DNA of 64,000 bases from JAAFHB01 sp963675995 (lineage in GTDB: Bacteria; Bacteroidota; Bacteroidia; Bacteroidales; Prolixibacteraceae): NCBI GenBank assembly GCA_963675995.2, contig CAXXIY010000001.1, positions 1,178,001-1,242,000 on the forward strand, written 5' to 3'. The position numbers and the translations under genes were made by a program. Below the pieces are notes generated by a model. That model was given only the letters and a program-made list of their open reading frames with translations. It did no database searches and was not told where the DNA came from. The number at the start of each line of letters is the position of its first letter. Position 1 is the first letter of the stretch. Positions 8,154 through 17,321 of this stretch are shown here, in pieces.

Positions 8154-9159
8154 TTATTGTGACATCATACTCAGATACCGATCAGGCGAAATGACCATCG
8201 CTGAAAGGGAGGAGTTTAAACGTATTTTTTCTACCAATATGCATTTAAGAAAAGAATTTATATTTCAGGAAAAGCTTGATAAGGTTATGAAAAAGAACTT
8301 ATTATTAGAGGCAATAGAAAATGATCCCGACCTGATTAAGGCTGAGATACTTGCCCTTAAAGACATTGACAACTACCTGAACAAAAGTGGCTTAAGTATG
8401 AGCAAAAAATCGTTCGATATTTTGGAAGTTGAAACGGAGGTTGAACTACGGAAAAGGATCGCAAAAGCCGAGGTTGAAATGGTGCTGTCGGGAATTGACG
8501 ATATCTCTGAAGCCTGGGTGAAAGATTTTGAAAAGCGTAAACCAACCGTTCAACATGATAAGGATGCGCAGCGAATATTTGAATATGTAAAGAAATCTGC
8601 CCCATTCAACGAAACGTTTACTCAAATGCCATCAATTGGTCATCGGGTTACCAAAAAAATCATTTATCAGGCAGCAGCTGCTGTATTACTCCTTTCTCTG
8701 TTGTTGTTTAAGGCGCTTACTCCGACCTGGTCGGGTGATTCAGTCTATCAACACAATTATGCACCATTGGAAGCCAATTCGTTCAGCCTAAGAGGGAGTG
8801 CGCAGGAGGTTAATGCTAAATTGCAAACTGGTGTCGATTATTATCTTGCAAAAGATTTTGGTAAGGCTGAACTTACATTTGGCGAATTACGAAAAACCAA
8901 CAAAAATCTCCCTGCAGTACTTCTGTACTCAGGTCTTAACCAAATGGAGCAAAATAATTTTCAGGCAGCAATTACCTTCTTTAATGACCTTCTTGCCGGT
9001 GAGGATCAGTTTGTACCTGAAACTCAGTGGTACCTTGGATTGTGTTATATTAAAACTGGTGATACCGCAAAAGCTCGCTCCTTAATGACCGTAGTATCAG
9101 AAAGTGAAGGAATTTACAAGAACAAAGCTTTAGAAATCCTTAAAAGTCTTAACCGATAG
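8146..9159 (+). CDS. Membrane TPR protein, putative anti-sigma partner
   Basis: 337 aa. An N-terminal, charged, probably cytoplasmic part (1-170) begins with DIILRYRSGEMTIAEREEF, which resembles the start of many Bacteroidota anti-sigma or sigma-associated proteins. A single membrane helix (about 172-190) follows, then a C-terminal tetratricopeptide-like domain (about 220-337) with repeated AxxxF / LxxY pattern. The overlap with the ECF sigma gene suggests a sigma/anti-sigma pair that senses outside the membrane. Its last 46 bp overlap the convergent CHAT gene. No classical FecR or zinc anti-sigma motif is visible, so the role is inference. Confidence 0.6.
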   Translation: MNDYCDIILRYRSGEMTIAEREEFKRIFSTNMHLRKEFIFQEKLDKVMKKNLLLEAIENDPDLIKAEILALKDIDNYLNKSGLSMSKKSFDILEVETEVELRKRIAKAEVEMVLSGIDDISEAWVKDFEKRKPTVQHDKDAQRIFEYVKKSAPFNETFTQMPSIGHRVTKKIIYQAAAAVLLLSLLLFKALTPTWSGDSVYQHNYAPLEANSFSLRGSAQEVNAKLQTGVDYYLAKDFGKAELTFGELRKTNKNLPAVLLYSGLNQMEQNNFQAAITFFNDLLAGEDQFVPETQWYLGLCYIKTGDTAKARSLMTVVSESEGIYKNKALEILKSLNR

Positions 9160-11915
9160 AATATAATTGCAGCAAAAATCGAGATGGAAAGGGTCAGCAG
9201 GAGAATCATCCATGGCTCTTTCCACCATTGTTTCTTGATCGCTGATACATCTCCCATAAGTGTGTAGGCTGCCCAATATTCCGGATTTACAAAGGATGGT
9301 GATGTGGTTTTAATATAGTCAAGCTTGGCCAGACGTAATGCGGAATTTTTGGGTTTTCCTTCAGAAAGATATTTATAGAAATCCCCCATTATTCTTGCTC
9401 CTGCAGCGTCTTCAACTGGCCAAAATGTTTCTACGACTGATGGTACTCCTGCCAGAACGAAATTGCGTGCCAGGCTCATCAATCCCTCACTGCTATAAAG
9501 TTTTCCATTCCCCGTATTACAGGCGCTCAATACCACCATGGGAGCGTTAATACTCATTTGTCCGATTTCATAATTATATAAACGGTATTCACCTTTTTTA
9601 TTGCAGTCGGGGGTAAATATTAAACTCGAAGAACCCGTTTGTGTTGTATCAAGTTCGGCATGCATTGCAAGATGAAGGATGGCCCCACTATTTAAATTGG
9701 CTCTGAAGTTATCGATTGTAGCCTCTCCTCCTGTTAAAACTTTTCCCCGAAAATTTCTGAGTATACTTTTTACCTCCTTATTGTTGTTTTTCAGCGTATT
9801 ATAAGCTCCACCACCAAAAGAGGACATATTTTCATAACCGGGTGCAAATCCAATCACTTTAGGAAATATTTCAGCTTTTGACTCACGGTTCCATAGCGTA
9901 TTTGTTGAATAGCCATAGGAAATTGTGTAATCACGGATCAAATAGGGCAATTCTGCGTAATTAACCCTCGCTTTCCGGCTCCAGGTAGTTAAAAAAGCAT
10001 CAAACGGCAAATAGGAGAGCTGATCATCGGGAATGATGATCAGCTGCTTCCCCGTAAAATATTTCTCAATCGGTTGGATCAATAGATGATAAGCCTTAAA
10101 AAGCCGATGATTCATCTGATTGTACTTATCGATACCGCTGTTTCCTCCAAATTGGTTGAATAACTGGGCTTTTAAACCTGAGAGCTCAGCCGACATAACA
10201 CTGTCGATTAATTCGGTATGACACACCAAATCTTTGGGAGTAATCACAAACTCATACAACTTCCGATCGCCTTCTTCATCTTCATCGGAGAATACATATT
10301 CAATTAAACTGTCATCAGGTTTTAAACTGGCCTGAATTGTTTCGATCGGCATGATATTCCCCCGCTTCAGTTTATCAGTAAACCTTGGATAATCCTTCTC
10401 AATCTTCTCAACTGTTTTTTCCAACACTCTGTTTAAATCAAACTGTTGATCCTTCCAATAGGCAATTTTGTTCGTATCAGGGACAGGAAGTACAGATTCA
10501 TTTCTGATTAAGGCGTTATACGAGGCGATATCATTTTGGATTTTCTTTTCCTGATTTCTAAGCGAATCGGGAATTTCCTTGTTCGAAAAGGAGATATTCC
10601 GGGCAATTTCATACTTAAGCTCATTGGCTTTTGACTGTTGTGAGGTTTGATAGGCTACATATAAATACCTCTTCTCGCCAGTAAACTCATAGAGCTTCAG
10701 CGCCGTTTCGATTGCCTCAACAAATACATTCTTGTGTTTTTCGTTGAATAACAAACGTGTTTCTTCATCATGATAGTCCACCCGTATCTTATTGGTCATC
10801 TCAATTGCAAGGTTGAGCGTATTTAGACCATTAACAAGATCACTGTTCCTGTGCTTTTCATCTTTCTCTTGGTCCGACAACATAATTAAAACTTCTGCCT
10901 TTCGCTGCAATACCCTTAATTGCCACAAACTGAGCGCAATCTCCGTCATAGAGGGGTTTGACTCGATGGCAAGATCATTAAAATCTTTGGAAGCGGATAC
11001 CAAAGTCTTCTGATAATAGATCAAAGCTTTAGGAAAATCCCTAATGATCCGATAATAGTCGCCCATCAATTGGTAGCAGTTGGAAGTAAGGTGATTCTTT
11101 TCGCCAATATTCATCAAACTTAAATCCAATGCCTTTTGGATTGGAGCTTGCGCTTTTGCATTCTCGCTGGTGGATAAAAGAAAATGGCCATACTCGAGAA
11201 ATATATTTACCAGATTAATTGAAAAATTTCTGTTTTCTGCTTCCGATTGTAAGATACTCAAATTAAAATATTTATCTGTCATCGGGTTATTCCCCATTCG
11301 GGCATAGGTATTTGCCATATGTCGGTAAACAAAGTCCTTACCTGGAAGTTTATACCTGTCTTTCAGGGTAATACTTTTTTGGAATGCCGCCAATGCTTTT
11401 TCAAAATCATTCAAATGATAATAGACAATTCCAATATTTAGATGAAGCTTTGAGGCTGATTGCTGTTTGGTTAATTCACTACCGTTTGTTAGTGGAATAG
11501 TTCTGATCGCCTTTTCGTTGTATTCCAGCGCTTTATCAAAATCTCCCTTCATCGAGTAGATATTGGCCTTGTTACCATAGATACTTACAAGATAGGAACT
11601 CTCAGTAAAACTGTTTTTTAGGTAGAGTGATTCGGCTTCATCATAATATTTCAGGGCGCTATCAAACTGACCCAGATTTTTGTTCTGTATCCCAAGATTT
11701 ATATTTATACCCAGCTTTTCTTTCGTTGTTAACTGAATTTTTGAATTCAAGAGTCCGGTGAGACAACCCACAGCCTCTTTTAATTGTCCTTTCTTCACAA
11801 AATCACTGTAACGCGAAAAAACGATCTTAGCAGTCTCATTCCTAGCCTCCTGTGCTTTCAGGAAAAAACTCAAAAAACAAAAAATAAAGAAGTAGAAAAG
11901 CTTAAATACTGACAT
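9114..11915 (-). CDS. Secreted/membrane TPR-CHAT domain protein
   Basis: 933 aa. A signal peptide (about 1-21, ending KAQ) is followed by TPR repeats (about 25-330), a helical charged linker (about 370-530) and a CHAT domain (about 600-890). CHAT means caspase/HetF-associated with TPR, a clan-CD cysteine-peptidase fold. The expected dyad is visible: His in HLAMHAELD near residue 748 and Cys in VLSACNTG near 797, so it may be active. A terminal hydrophobic helix (about 900-920) follows, with a short basic tail, so the protein is anchored with most of its mass in the periplasm. Convergent with, and overlapping, the TPR gene after the sigma factor; a shared pathway is plausible but not shown. 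Confidence 0.8.
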   Translation of the reverse strand: MSVFKLFYFFIFCFLSFFLKAQEARNETAKIVFSRYSDFVKKGQLKEAVGCLTGLLNSKIQLTTKEKLGININLGIQNKNLGQFDSALKYYDEAESLYLKNSFTESSYLVSIYGNKANIYSMKGDFDKALEYNEKAIRTIPLTNGSELTKQQSASKLHLNIGIVYYHLNDFEKALAAFQKSITLKDRYKLPGKDFVYRHMANTYARMGNNPMTDKYFNLSILQSEAENRNFSINLVNIFLEYGHFLLSTSENAKAQAPIQKALDLSLMNIGEKNHLTSNCYQLMGDYYRIIRDFPKALIYYQKTLVSASKDFNDLAIESNPSMTEIALSLWQLRVLQRKAEVLIMLSDQEKDEKHRNSDLVNGLNTLNLAIEMTNKIRVDYHDEETRLLFNEKHKNVFVEAIETALKLYEFTGEKRYLYVAYQTSQQSKANELKYEIARNISFSNKEIPDSLRNQEKKIQNDIASYNALIRNESVLPVPDTNKIAYWKDQQFDLNRVLEKTVEKIEKDYPRFTDKLKRGNIMPIETIQASLKPDDSLIEYVFSDEDEEGDRKLYEFVITPKDLVCHTELIDSVMSAELSGLKAQLFNQFGGNSGIDKYNQMNHRLFKAYHLLIQPIEKYFTGKQLIIIPDDQLSYLPFDAFLTTWSRKARVNYAELPYLIRDYTISYGYSTNTLWNRESKAEIFPKVIGFAPGYENMSSFGGGAYNTLKNNNKEVKSILRNFRGKVLTGGEATIDNFRANLNSGAILHLAMHAELDTTQTGSSSLIFTPDCNKKGEYRLYNYEIGQMSINAPMVVLSACNTGNGKLYSSEGLMSLARNFVLAGVPSVVETFWPVEDAAGARIMGDFYKYLSEGKPKNSALRLAKLDYIKTTSPSFVNPEYWAAYTLMGDVSAIKKQWWKEPWMILLLTLSISIFAAIIFYRLRLLRISKALFL

Positions 11916-11987
11916 TACAAGAGAAAAATTTGCCCAAATTATTCCCCGACAAGATACAAATTAGTTGAAAGAGTTTAGGAGTGATCA

Positions 11988-12029
11988 GAAAAATAATGGG
12001 TATTTGATAAATTTTATCAAATACCCATT
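11988..12029 (-). terminator. Rho-independent terminator
   Basis: Perfect 16-bp stem (11995-12010 with 12014-12029), 3-nt loop, followed on the minus strand by a T-rich tract. Second of two hairpins between the RiPP precursor gene and the CHAT gene; separates the two transcripts. Confidence 0.7.
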
Positions 12030-12044
12030 AATACGAAAACAAAA

Positions 12045-12078
12045 CAAGGCTGTATCTTTTTGAAGGATACAACCTTTT
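12045..12078 (-). terminator. Terminator of the RiPP precursor gene
   Basis: A 10-bp stem with one G-U pair, followed on the minus strand by a TG/T-rich tract. It starts about 20 bp after the precursor stop and forms a tandem terminator with 11988-12029. Confidence 0.6.
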
Positions 12079-12097
12079 AAAAATTATAGATGTTTAA

Positions 12098-12355
12098 TTA
12101 AAGTACTACAGATGCCGAAGCTGCCACAGGAAGTGTAACTTGTAATGGAATAGTCACTTGAAGAACCCGTTGAACACTTAATTTTGTCAGATCGATCGGG
12201 AGATCTTCGCCACTTCCCGGAGGAAGGGGATCACTGCCGCCGTTACCGCCGCCGCCACCTCTTAGGCTGATCATCTCATCGTCATTTAAGCTCTTAAACT
12301 GACCTACAAAGCCATTATTTTTTTGGGAGACAAAACTAATTTTTTTCATCATCAT
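12098..12355 (-). CDS. Double-glycine leader precursor peptide (RiPP)
   Basis: 85 aa, with three consecutive ATG codons at the start. The leader ends in FKSLNDDEMISLRGG, which matches the hydrophobic-spaced double-glycine leader recognised by C39 peptidases and found in Bacteroidota natural-product precursors. Cleavage after GG would release a core of about 51 aa: a Gly-rich stretch, an acidic/proline part (SDPLPPGSGEDLPID) and a hydrophobic C-terminus rich in V, L and A. The core has no Cys and few Ser/Thr/Lys. Divergent from the C39-ABC exporter gene 298 bp away. It may mature to an unmodified bacteriocin or a cross-linked graspetide. Confidence 0.75.
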   Translation of the reverse strand: MMMKKISFVSQKNNGFVGQFKSLNDDEMISLRGGGGGNGGSDPLPPGSGEDLPIDLTKLSVQRVLQVTIPLQVTLPVAASASVVL

Positions 12356-12653
12356 TAATCTTTAGATTAAAACCGTTAATAGGAACAGGCCTTCAATTGT
12401 TACCTGATATTTCCAAATATTTTAAGCGAATGTACAATTAATTGAGGAATTTCAATATTTTTTTTTTAATTCTGATGTTTTTATCCCTGTAGTGAATTAA
12501 ATTTTTAAAGTTTCCTGATGGAATGATCAGGAAACGAACCTATTTTTAAAGTACTTTTACACTTCAGTAATTAAATCTCCTTCCTAATCGATCATAAGAT
12601 GGTAGCGGATTTGATTCCAGTGTTTCAGGCTAATTTCTATTATTTGAATAATT

Positions 12654-14870
12654 ATGCGATTCCCTTTCTTCAGGCAACTTGACGCCATGGATTGCGGACC
12701 TTCGTGCTTGCGGATGATCGCAAAGCACTTTGGTCGAAGTTATTCCCTCCAGCAGGTGAGGAGTCTTTCTCATGCAACACGCGAGGGAGTCTCGATGCTT
12801 GGACTGAGTGGTGCTGCTGAGAATCTGGGGTTTAGATCGAGAGGAGTGCGCATTACCTGGGATCAGTTAAGGGATGAAGTTCAGCTCCCCTGCATTATCC
12901 ACTGGAATCAAAACCATTTTGTAGTTGTTACAGCGATCACACGAAAGAATCGGTTCCCGTTCTTTACCTGGAAGAAAAAAAAGGAGGATGTTGTACATAT
13001 CGCAGATCCCGCTATTGGTTTGCTGGAATATGACCGGTCGGAATTTTTAAAATACTGGATGGTCCGTGATAAGGAAGGTGTTGCGTTATTGCTTGAGCCC
13101 ACTGCAGAGTTTTATAATGAAGAGGGTGAAATCCAAACGACTAAAAAATTTAGTTACTTACTGAATTATTTACGTCCTTACCGGAAATTCATTATTCAAC
13201 TTCTTCTTGGAATGTTGACGGGAAGTTTTGTGAGTATGATTTTCCCGTTTCTTACCCAATCTATTGTTGACTATGGAATTGGGAATAGTGACCTGAATTT
13301 TATCTGGATGGTTTTGGTAGCTCAGCTGGTTTTGACTTTTGGCCAGACTGCAAATGAAATGATCCGAAACTGGATCACCCTTCATGTAACAACCCGGGTG
13401 AGTATATCTCTGATCTCCGATTTTTTGATCAAGTTAATGCGGTTGCCAATGTCGTTTTTTGACTCACGAATGGTGGGAGATATTATGCAGCGAATGGGCG
13501 ATCACAGCCGAATTCAAAATTTCCTTACCGGCTCGCTGGTAAATATTTTGTTTGCGGCGATCACATTAGCGATTTACACCGTGATAATGGCCACCTATCA
13601 TCCTGGTATTTTGGTTGTATTCTTCATTGGAAGCTTCCTGTATATTGGGTGGGTATTACTTTTTTTGAAAAAGCGGAGGGAGCTCGATTACAAACGGTTT
13701 CAACAGGCATCGGCTAATCAAAGCAATATTGTTCAATTAATTACAGGAATGCAGGATATTAAGCTGAATAATTGCGAAAAACAAAAACGGTGGGAATGGG
13801 AACGAATACAGGCAAAATTGTATAAAGTAAATATTAAAGGTCTTCTTCTTAACCAAAATCAGTTTGTAGGGGGAACTTTTATCAATCAGACCAAGGATAT
13901 TATTATCTCTTTTATGACTGCCAGAGCTGTTGTGACGGGGGATATGACTCTTGGGATGATGATGGCTGTTCAATACATTATTGGTCAGCTCAATACACCA
14001 ATACAATTATTTATTGGGTTTGTTCAGTCTGCTCAGGATGCCAAAATCTCTCTGGAACGATTAGCTGAAATAAACGACAAAGAGGATGAAGAACGGGCTG
14101 ATGAAATGAAAATTGATGAATTCCCATCCGGGAAATCCATCGTATTAAAGAATGTCACCTTTCAATACGAAGGTCCTGGTTCTCCAAAGGTTTTGAAAAA
14201 GATTAACCTCGAGATTCCGGCAAACAAGATTACTGCAATAGTTGGAACGAGTGGAAGCGGCAAGAGTACACTTGTAAAATTGATCCTGGGTTTTTATAAA
14301 CCAGTTAATGGTGAAATATCACTGGGTGGAATCTCCATCGATCGGTACAGTCAGCACAAATGGCGTCAGCATTGTGGAGTAGTTTTGCAGGAGGGTTTTA
14401 TTTTTTCCGATACGATAGCAGGTAACATCGCTATTGGCGACGAAATCATCGACGCTCAAAAGATTGAAAAGGCCGTTGAAACGGCTAATATTCGAAACTT
14501 TATAGAATCTCTTCCATTAGGTTACGCCACAAGAATTGGAAGTGAGGGGCATGGTTTGAGTACTGGTCAGAAGCAACGAATACTGATTGCACGATCGGTA
14601 TATAAAAATCCCGATTATATCTTTTTCGATGAAGCTACCAATGCCCTGGACGCTAAAAACGAATTGGTAATCATGCAAAATCTGAATGAGTTTTTCGAAG
14701 ATCGGACGGTGATTGTCGTGGCACACCGGTTGAGCACAGTTAAAAATGCTGACCAGATTATCGTTCTGGAAGCAGGTGAGATTGTCGAAAGAGGAACTCA
14801 TTCTGATTTGGTTGGGGAAAAAGGAGTTTATTATCATTTGGTTAAAGATCAACTCGAACTTGGTAACTAA
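12654..14870 (+). CDS. C39 peptidase-containing ABC exporter
   Basis: 738-aa bacteriocin-type ABC transporter that removes GG leaders and exports the core peptide across the inner membrane. Peptidase C39 domain at 1-150 with Q8 and catalytic C14 in the DCGPSCL motif, His in HWNQNHF and Asp in HIADPA. Transmembrane domain at about 170-460. Nucleotide-binding domain with GTSGSGKST (Walker A), LSTGQKQR (signature) and YIFFDEATNALD (Walker B). Full family length and all catalytic residues intact. Followed after 47 bp by the HlyD-type gene. Confidence 0.95.
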   Translation: MRFPFFRQLDAMDCGPSCLRMIAKHFGRSYSLQQVRSLSHATREGVSMLGLSGAAENLGFRSRGVRITWDQLRDEVQLPCIIHWNQNHFVVVTAITRKNRFPFFTWKKKKEDVVHIADPAIGLLEYDRSEFLKYWMVRDKEGVALLLEPTAEFYNEEGEIQTTKKFSYLLNYLRPYRKFIIQLLLGMLTGSFVSMIFPFLTQSIVDYGIGNSDLNFIWMVLVAQLVLTFGQTANEMIRNWITLHVTTRVSISLISDFLIKLMRLPMSFFDSRMVGDIMQRMGDHSRIQNFLTGSLVNILFAAITLAIYTVIMATYHPGILVVFFIGSFLYIGWVLLFLKKRRELDYKRFQQASANQSNIVQLITGMQDIKLNNCEKQKRWEWERIQAKLYKVNIKGLLLNQNQFVGGTFINQTKDIIISFMTARAVVTGDMTLGMMMAVQYIIGQLNTPIQLFIGFVQSAQDAKISLERLAEINDKEDEERADEMKIDEFPSGKSIVLKNVTFQYEGPGSPKVLKKINLEIPANKITAIVGTSGSGKSTLVKLILGFYKPVNGEISLGGISIDRYSQHKWRQHCGVVLQEGFIFSDTIAGNIAIGDEIIDAQKIEKAVETANIRNFIESLPLGYATRIGSEGHGLSTGQKQRILIARSVYKNPDYIFFDEATNALDAKNELVIMQNLNEFFEDRTVIVVAHRLSTVKNADQIIVLEAGEIVERGTHSDLVGEKGVYYHLVKDQLELGN

Positions 14871-14917
14871 GGGTTTATATCCGATGAGGAGTATGATTCA
14901 ACCTATACAATAACAAT

Positions 14918-16210
14918 ATGGAACTTAATTTACCGCCTTATAGTGAAGAGGTTCAGGACATTATGTCGTTCATACCCAATCGGGTGATTCGGTGGGGTCT
15001 GACAGTGATTTTTTCCATATTTGCCATCCTGGTAATTGGAAGCTATTACTTTAAATCGCCTGAGATCATTCAGGCTCCGATGGTTTTGACAACAAAGAAT
15101 CCACCCGTATCATTAATCAGCAAATCCACCGGTAAAATTGACAGGCTATTTGTCATCGATGGTCAGACGGTTACTGAAAAAGCGAATATAGCCCTAATCA
15201 ATAATCCAACCGATTTTGTACATTATCTTATACTTAAAAAAGAACTGGCCGATTGTTTTAGGATTTCGGACTGGGATGAACAGGTGTTTGCAATTGATTT
15301 GTCAGAACATCTCACCCTTGGCGAATTACAGACAAGTTTCGGACCCTTTCTGAAGAGCAGGAATAATTTCAAACATTACCTTACGCAAAACTTCCTTCCC
15401 CAAAAGATTGGGCTAATCAATAAGCAGATCATCAAACAAGAAGAGTATTACAAAACTTTGGTCAGTCAAATAGAAATTCAAAAAAATGATTTGGTTTTAT
15501 CTGAAAAAAGCTTTTTACGCGATTCGACCCTCTACCTGAAAAGGGCCACCAGCGAGGCGGAATACGATAAATCGCGGCAACTATACCTTTCCAAAAAATC
15601 GGCCTTTATTGGTTATGAAGCGGTTCTCAGGGAAACTGAATCTTCGATTCTGGAGATGCAATCCAACCGGGTTGAATTGCAAATGCAACACGAAAAAGAG
15701 TTATCGGAATTCCGGTTCGCTCTTGATGAGTCGAAGCAAAATCTTGAAAATGCCATCCACCAGTGGGAAGAAAGATATTTGGTCGCCAGTCCAATAAAAG
15801 GAAAATTAACCTTCACCTCAATCTGGAGTGTAAATCAGGAGGTAAAAACAGGAGAGCTTATTGCCACCGTCATACCAGTGGAAAAGTCGGCAATCATTGC
15901 AAAAGCGGTAATACCGCCCTCCGGTTTCGGGAAAGTGGAGGTTGGGCAACGGGTAAATCTGAAATTACGCGGATTCCCATATATGGAGTTTGGGATGCTA
16001 AAAGGTGTAATCCACTCGGTATCATTGGTCCCCGATTCAAAGGGTTACATCGCTGAAATTGAATTATCCGAAGGGATGACCTCATCCTACCGCGAGAACC
16101 TGAAGTTCATCCAGCAGATGGATGGTACAGCCGAGATCATTACGAAAGAGATGCGACTCATTACAAGGTTGATCAATCCTTTAAAAGCTTTTTTTGATAG
16201 CGGTAAATAA
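14918..16210 (+). CDS. HlyD-family secretion adaptor
   Basis: 430 aa. A short cytoplasmic N-terminus, one membrane helix (about 26-45), a lipoyl-like half motif (SKSTGKIDRLFVIDGQTVT), a long coiled-coil hairpin (about 120-280) and a beta-barrel C-terminal part (about 290-400). Works with the preceding C39-ABC exporter to span the periplasm; the outer-membrane TolC-like channel is not in this window. Probably cotranscribed with the exporter. Confidence 0.9.
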   Translation: MELNLPPYSEEVQDIMSFIPNRVIRWGLTVIFSIFAILVIGSYYFKSPEIIQAPMVLTTKNPPVSLISKSTGKIDRLFVIDGQTVTEKANIALINNPTDFVHYLILKKELADCFRISDWDEQVFAIDLSEHLTLGELQTSFGPFLKSRNNFKHYLTQNFLPQKIGLINKQIIKQEEYYKTLVSQIEIQKNDLVLSEKSFLRDSTLYLKRATSEAEYDKSRQLYLSKKSAFIGYEAVLRETESSILEMQSNRVELQMQHEKELSEFRFALDESKQNLENAIHQWEERYLVASPIKGKLTFTSIWSVNQEVKTGELIATVIPVEKSAIIAKAVIPPSGFGKVEVGQRVNLKLRGFPYMEFGMLKGVIHSVSLVPDSKGYIAEIELSEGMTSSYRENLKFIQQMDGTAEIITKEMRLITRLINPLKAFFDSGK

Positions 16211-16317
16211 TGTGTCGGAAATTAAGGTAACAAAAGGGAATACTTTCCTATTAAATGGTGATCTCTTCAGGGAGATCAACGCCTGAAAAGTTACTAATTT
16301 TTTGATGCCTAAAGGGG

Positions 16318-17244
16318 ATGATTTTAATCTTATCAGACATAAGTGATCAACATGCAGACCGGGTCGAATCGATTCTACAGAAGAATGCTGCAGAATATTC
16401 GAGATTGAATCTTGATGTAGATTCTGTAAAATCGACCCAAATTAGGTTTGAAGAGGATTCATTTAGAATTGAAGCCCCAAATTGCAGTTTTTCGACCAAT
16501 CAAATAGAGGCGGTCTGGAACCGAAGCAGGCTCGTCAAACAATTGATCGAAAACGGTTCTCCTCAGGATTCCGATTTTTTGTCCTGGAAAGCAAACTGGA
16601 GTAAAACTATGGAGGGCCTTTTCAAGTCGCTTGAATCGACGAAATGGCTGAATTTTTATCAGGATTTTTATACCGAAAGTCAATTCAGTCAATTTGCTAT
16701 CTCTAAAAATATTGGATTAAAATGGCCGTCCTACATCTGTTCCAACGATATTAATTATCTCAACAGTTTTTTTGAGAATAAAAAAGAGCGCGTTTTGGAG
16801 CTCATGGATCAGGAATGTGCCAAAAGAACGTTCGAAGATTGCCCGGGAAAATGTGGTGACAAATTTGGTTCTGCAGTATTAAACAATACATTTGATAACA
16901 CCTGTCCGGTAGCAAATGCAACCTTTCAGGTAAGATGCAGTGTTGTGGGTAAAGAATATTTTGCAGGTAAAATAAAGGCAAAGACCAATGGAAAAGGTCA
17001 GGCCTTGTCAACCAGTTCAGATGGTCATTCGGTTATTCAGCCTCCAAAATCAATTCAGTTGAAGGCGATCCAGATCATGACTGAATTAAACCTGACGCAC
17101 GGTGTATTCGATTTTATTGTTACAGACAAAGGTGAATGGTTTTTTGATGCCTTAAATCCAATTGGACAATACCAATGGACGGAAGATATAAAAGGTACCG
17201 ATATCTCATCTAGCATTGCAAAGTGGCTGATGATGAACAACTAA
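16318..17244 (+). CDS. ATP-grasp peptide maturase-like protein, divergent
   Basis: 308 aa, resembling the MvdC/MvdD and grasp-with-SPASM ATP-grasp ligases that cross-link RiPP precursors. Seen: an N-terminal pre-ATP-grasp domain with EAVWNRSR (about 64-71), ISKNIGLKWPSYICSND (about 128-144), and a C-terminal half with GVFDFIVTDKGEWFFDALNPIGQYQW (split here by reading as GVFDFIV and ALNPIGQYQW). Odd: where family members carry the nucleotide-binding Lys region there is a Cys-rich block (C167, C175, C179, C196, C207), and the usual FxExNP metal-binding Glu appears as Ala (FFDALNP). No radical-SAM/SPASM partner gene lies nearby. It may be a variant enzyme, a metal-binding maturase or a decayed ligase. 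Confidence 0.65.
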   Translation: MILILSDISDQHADRVESILQKNAAEYSRLNLDVDSVKSTQIRFEEDSFRIEAPNCSFSTNQIEAVWNRSRLVKQLIENGSPQDSDFLSWKANWSKTMEGLFKSLESTKWLNFYQDFYTESQFSQFAISKNIGLKWPSYICSNDINYLNSFFENKKERVLELMDQECAKRTFEDCPGKCGDKFGSAVLNNTFDNTCPVANATFQVRCSVVGKEYFAGKIKAKTNGKGQALSTSSDGHSVIQPPKSIQLKAIQIMTELNLTHGVFDFIVTDKGEWFFDALNPIGQYQWTEDIKGTDISSSIAKWLMMNN

Positions 17245-17313
17245 TAAGAACAATTGGGAGGTTGTTTTTAATGTTAGATTAAATTAAGAATAAAGCGTAA
17301 TGTTAAAGGGGGA

Positions 17314-17321
17314 GGTGCACA
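17314..17321. repeat. IS target-site duplication, left copy
   Basis: GTGCACAA, identical to 18821-18828 on the other side of the IS256-family element. An 8-bp duplication is normal for this family. Confidence 0.9.

Noticed and set aside
12038..12079. Considered whether the terminator pair near the RiPP precursor could be a riboswitch
   Set aside because: It lies after the gene, not before it, and both hairpins have simple terminator shape.
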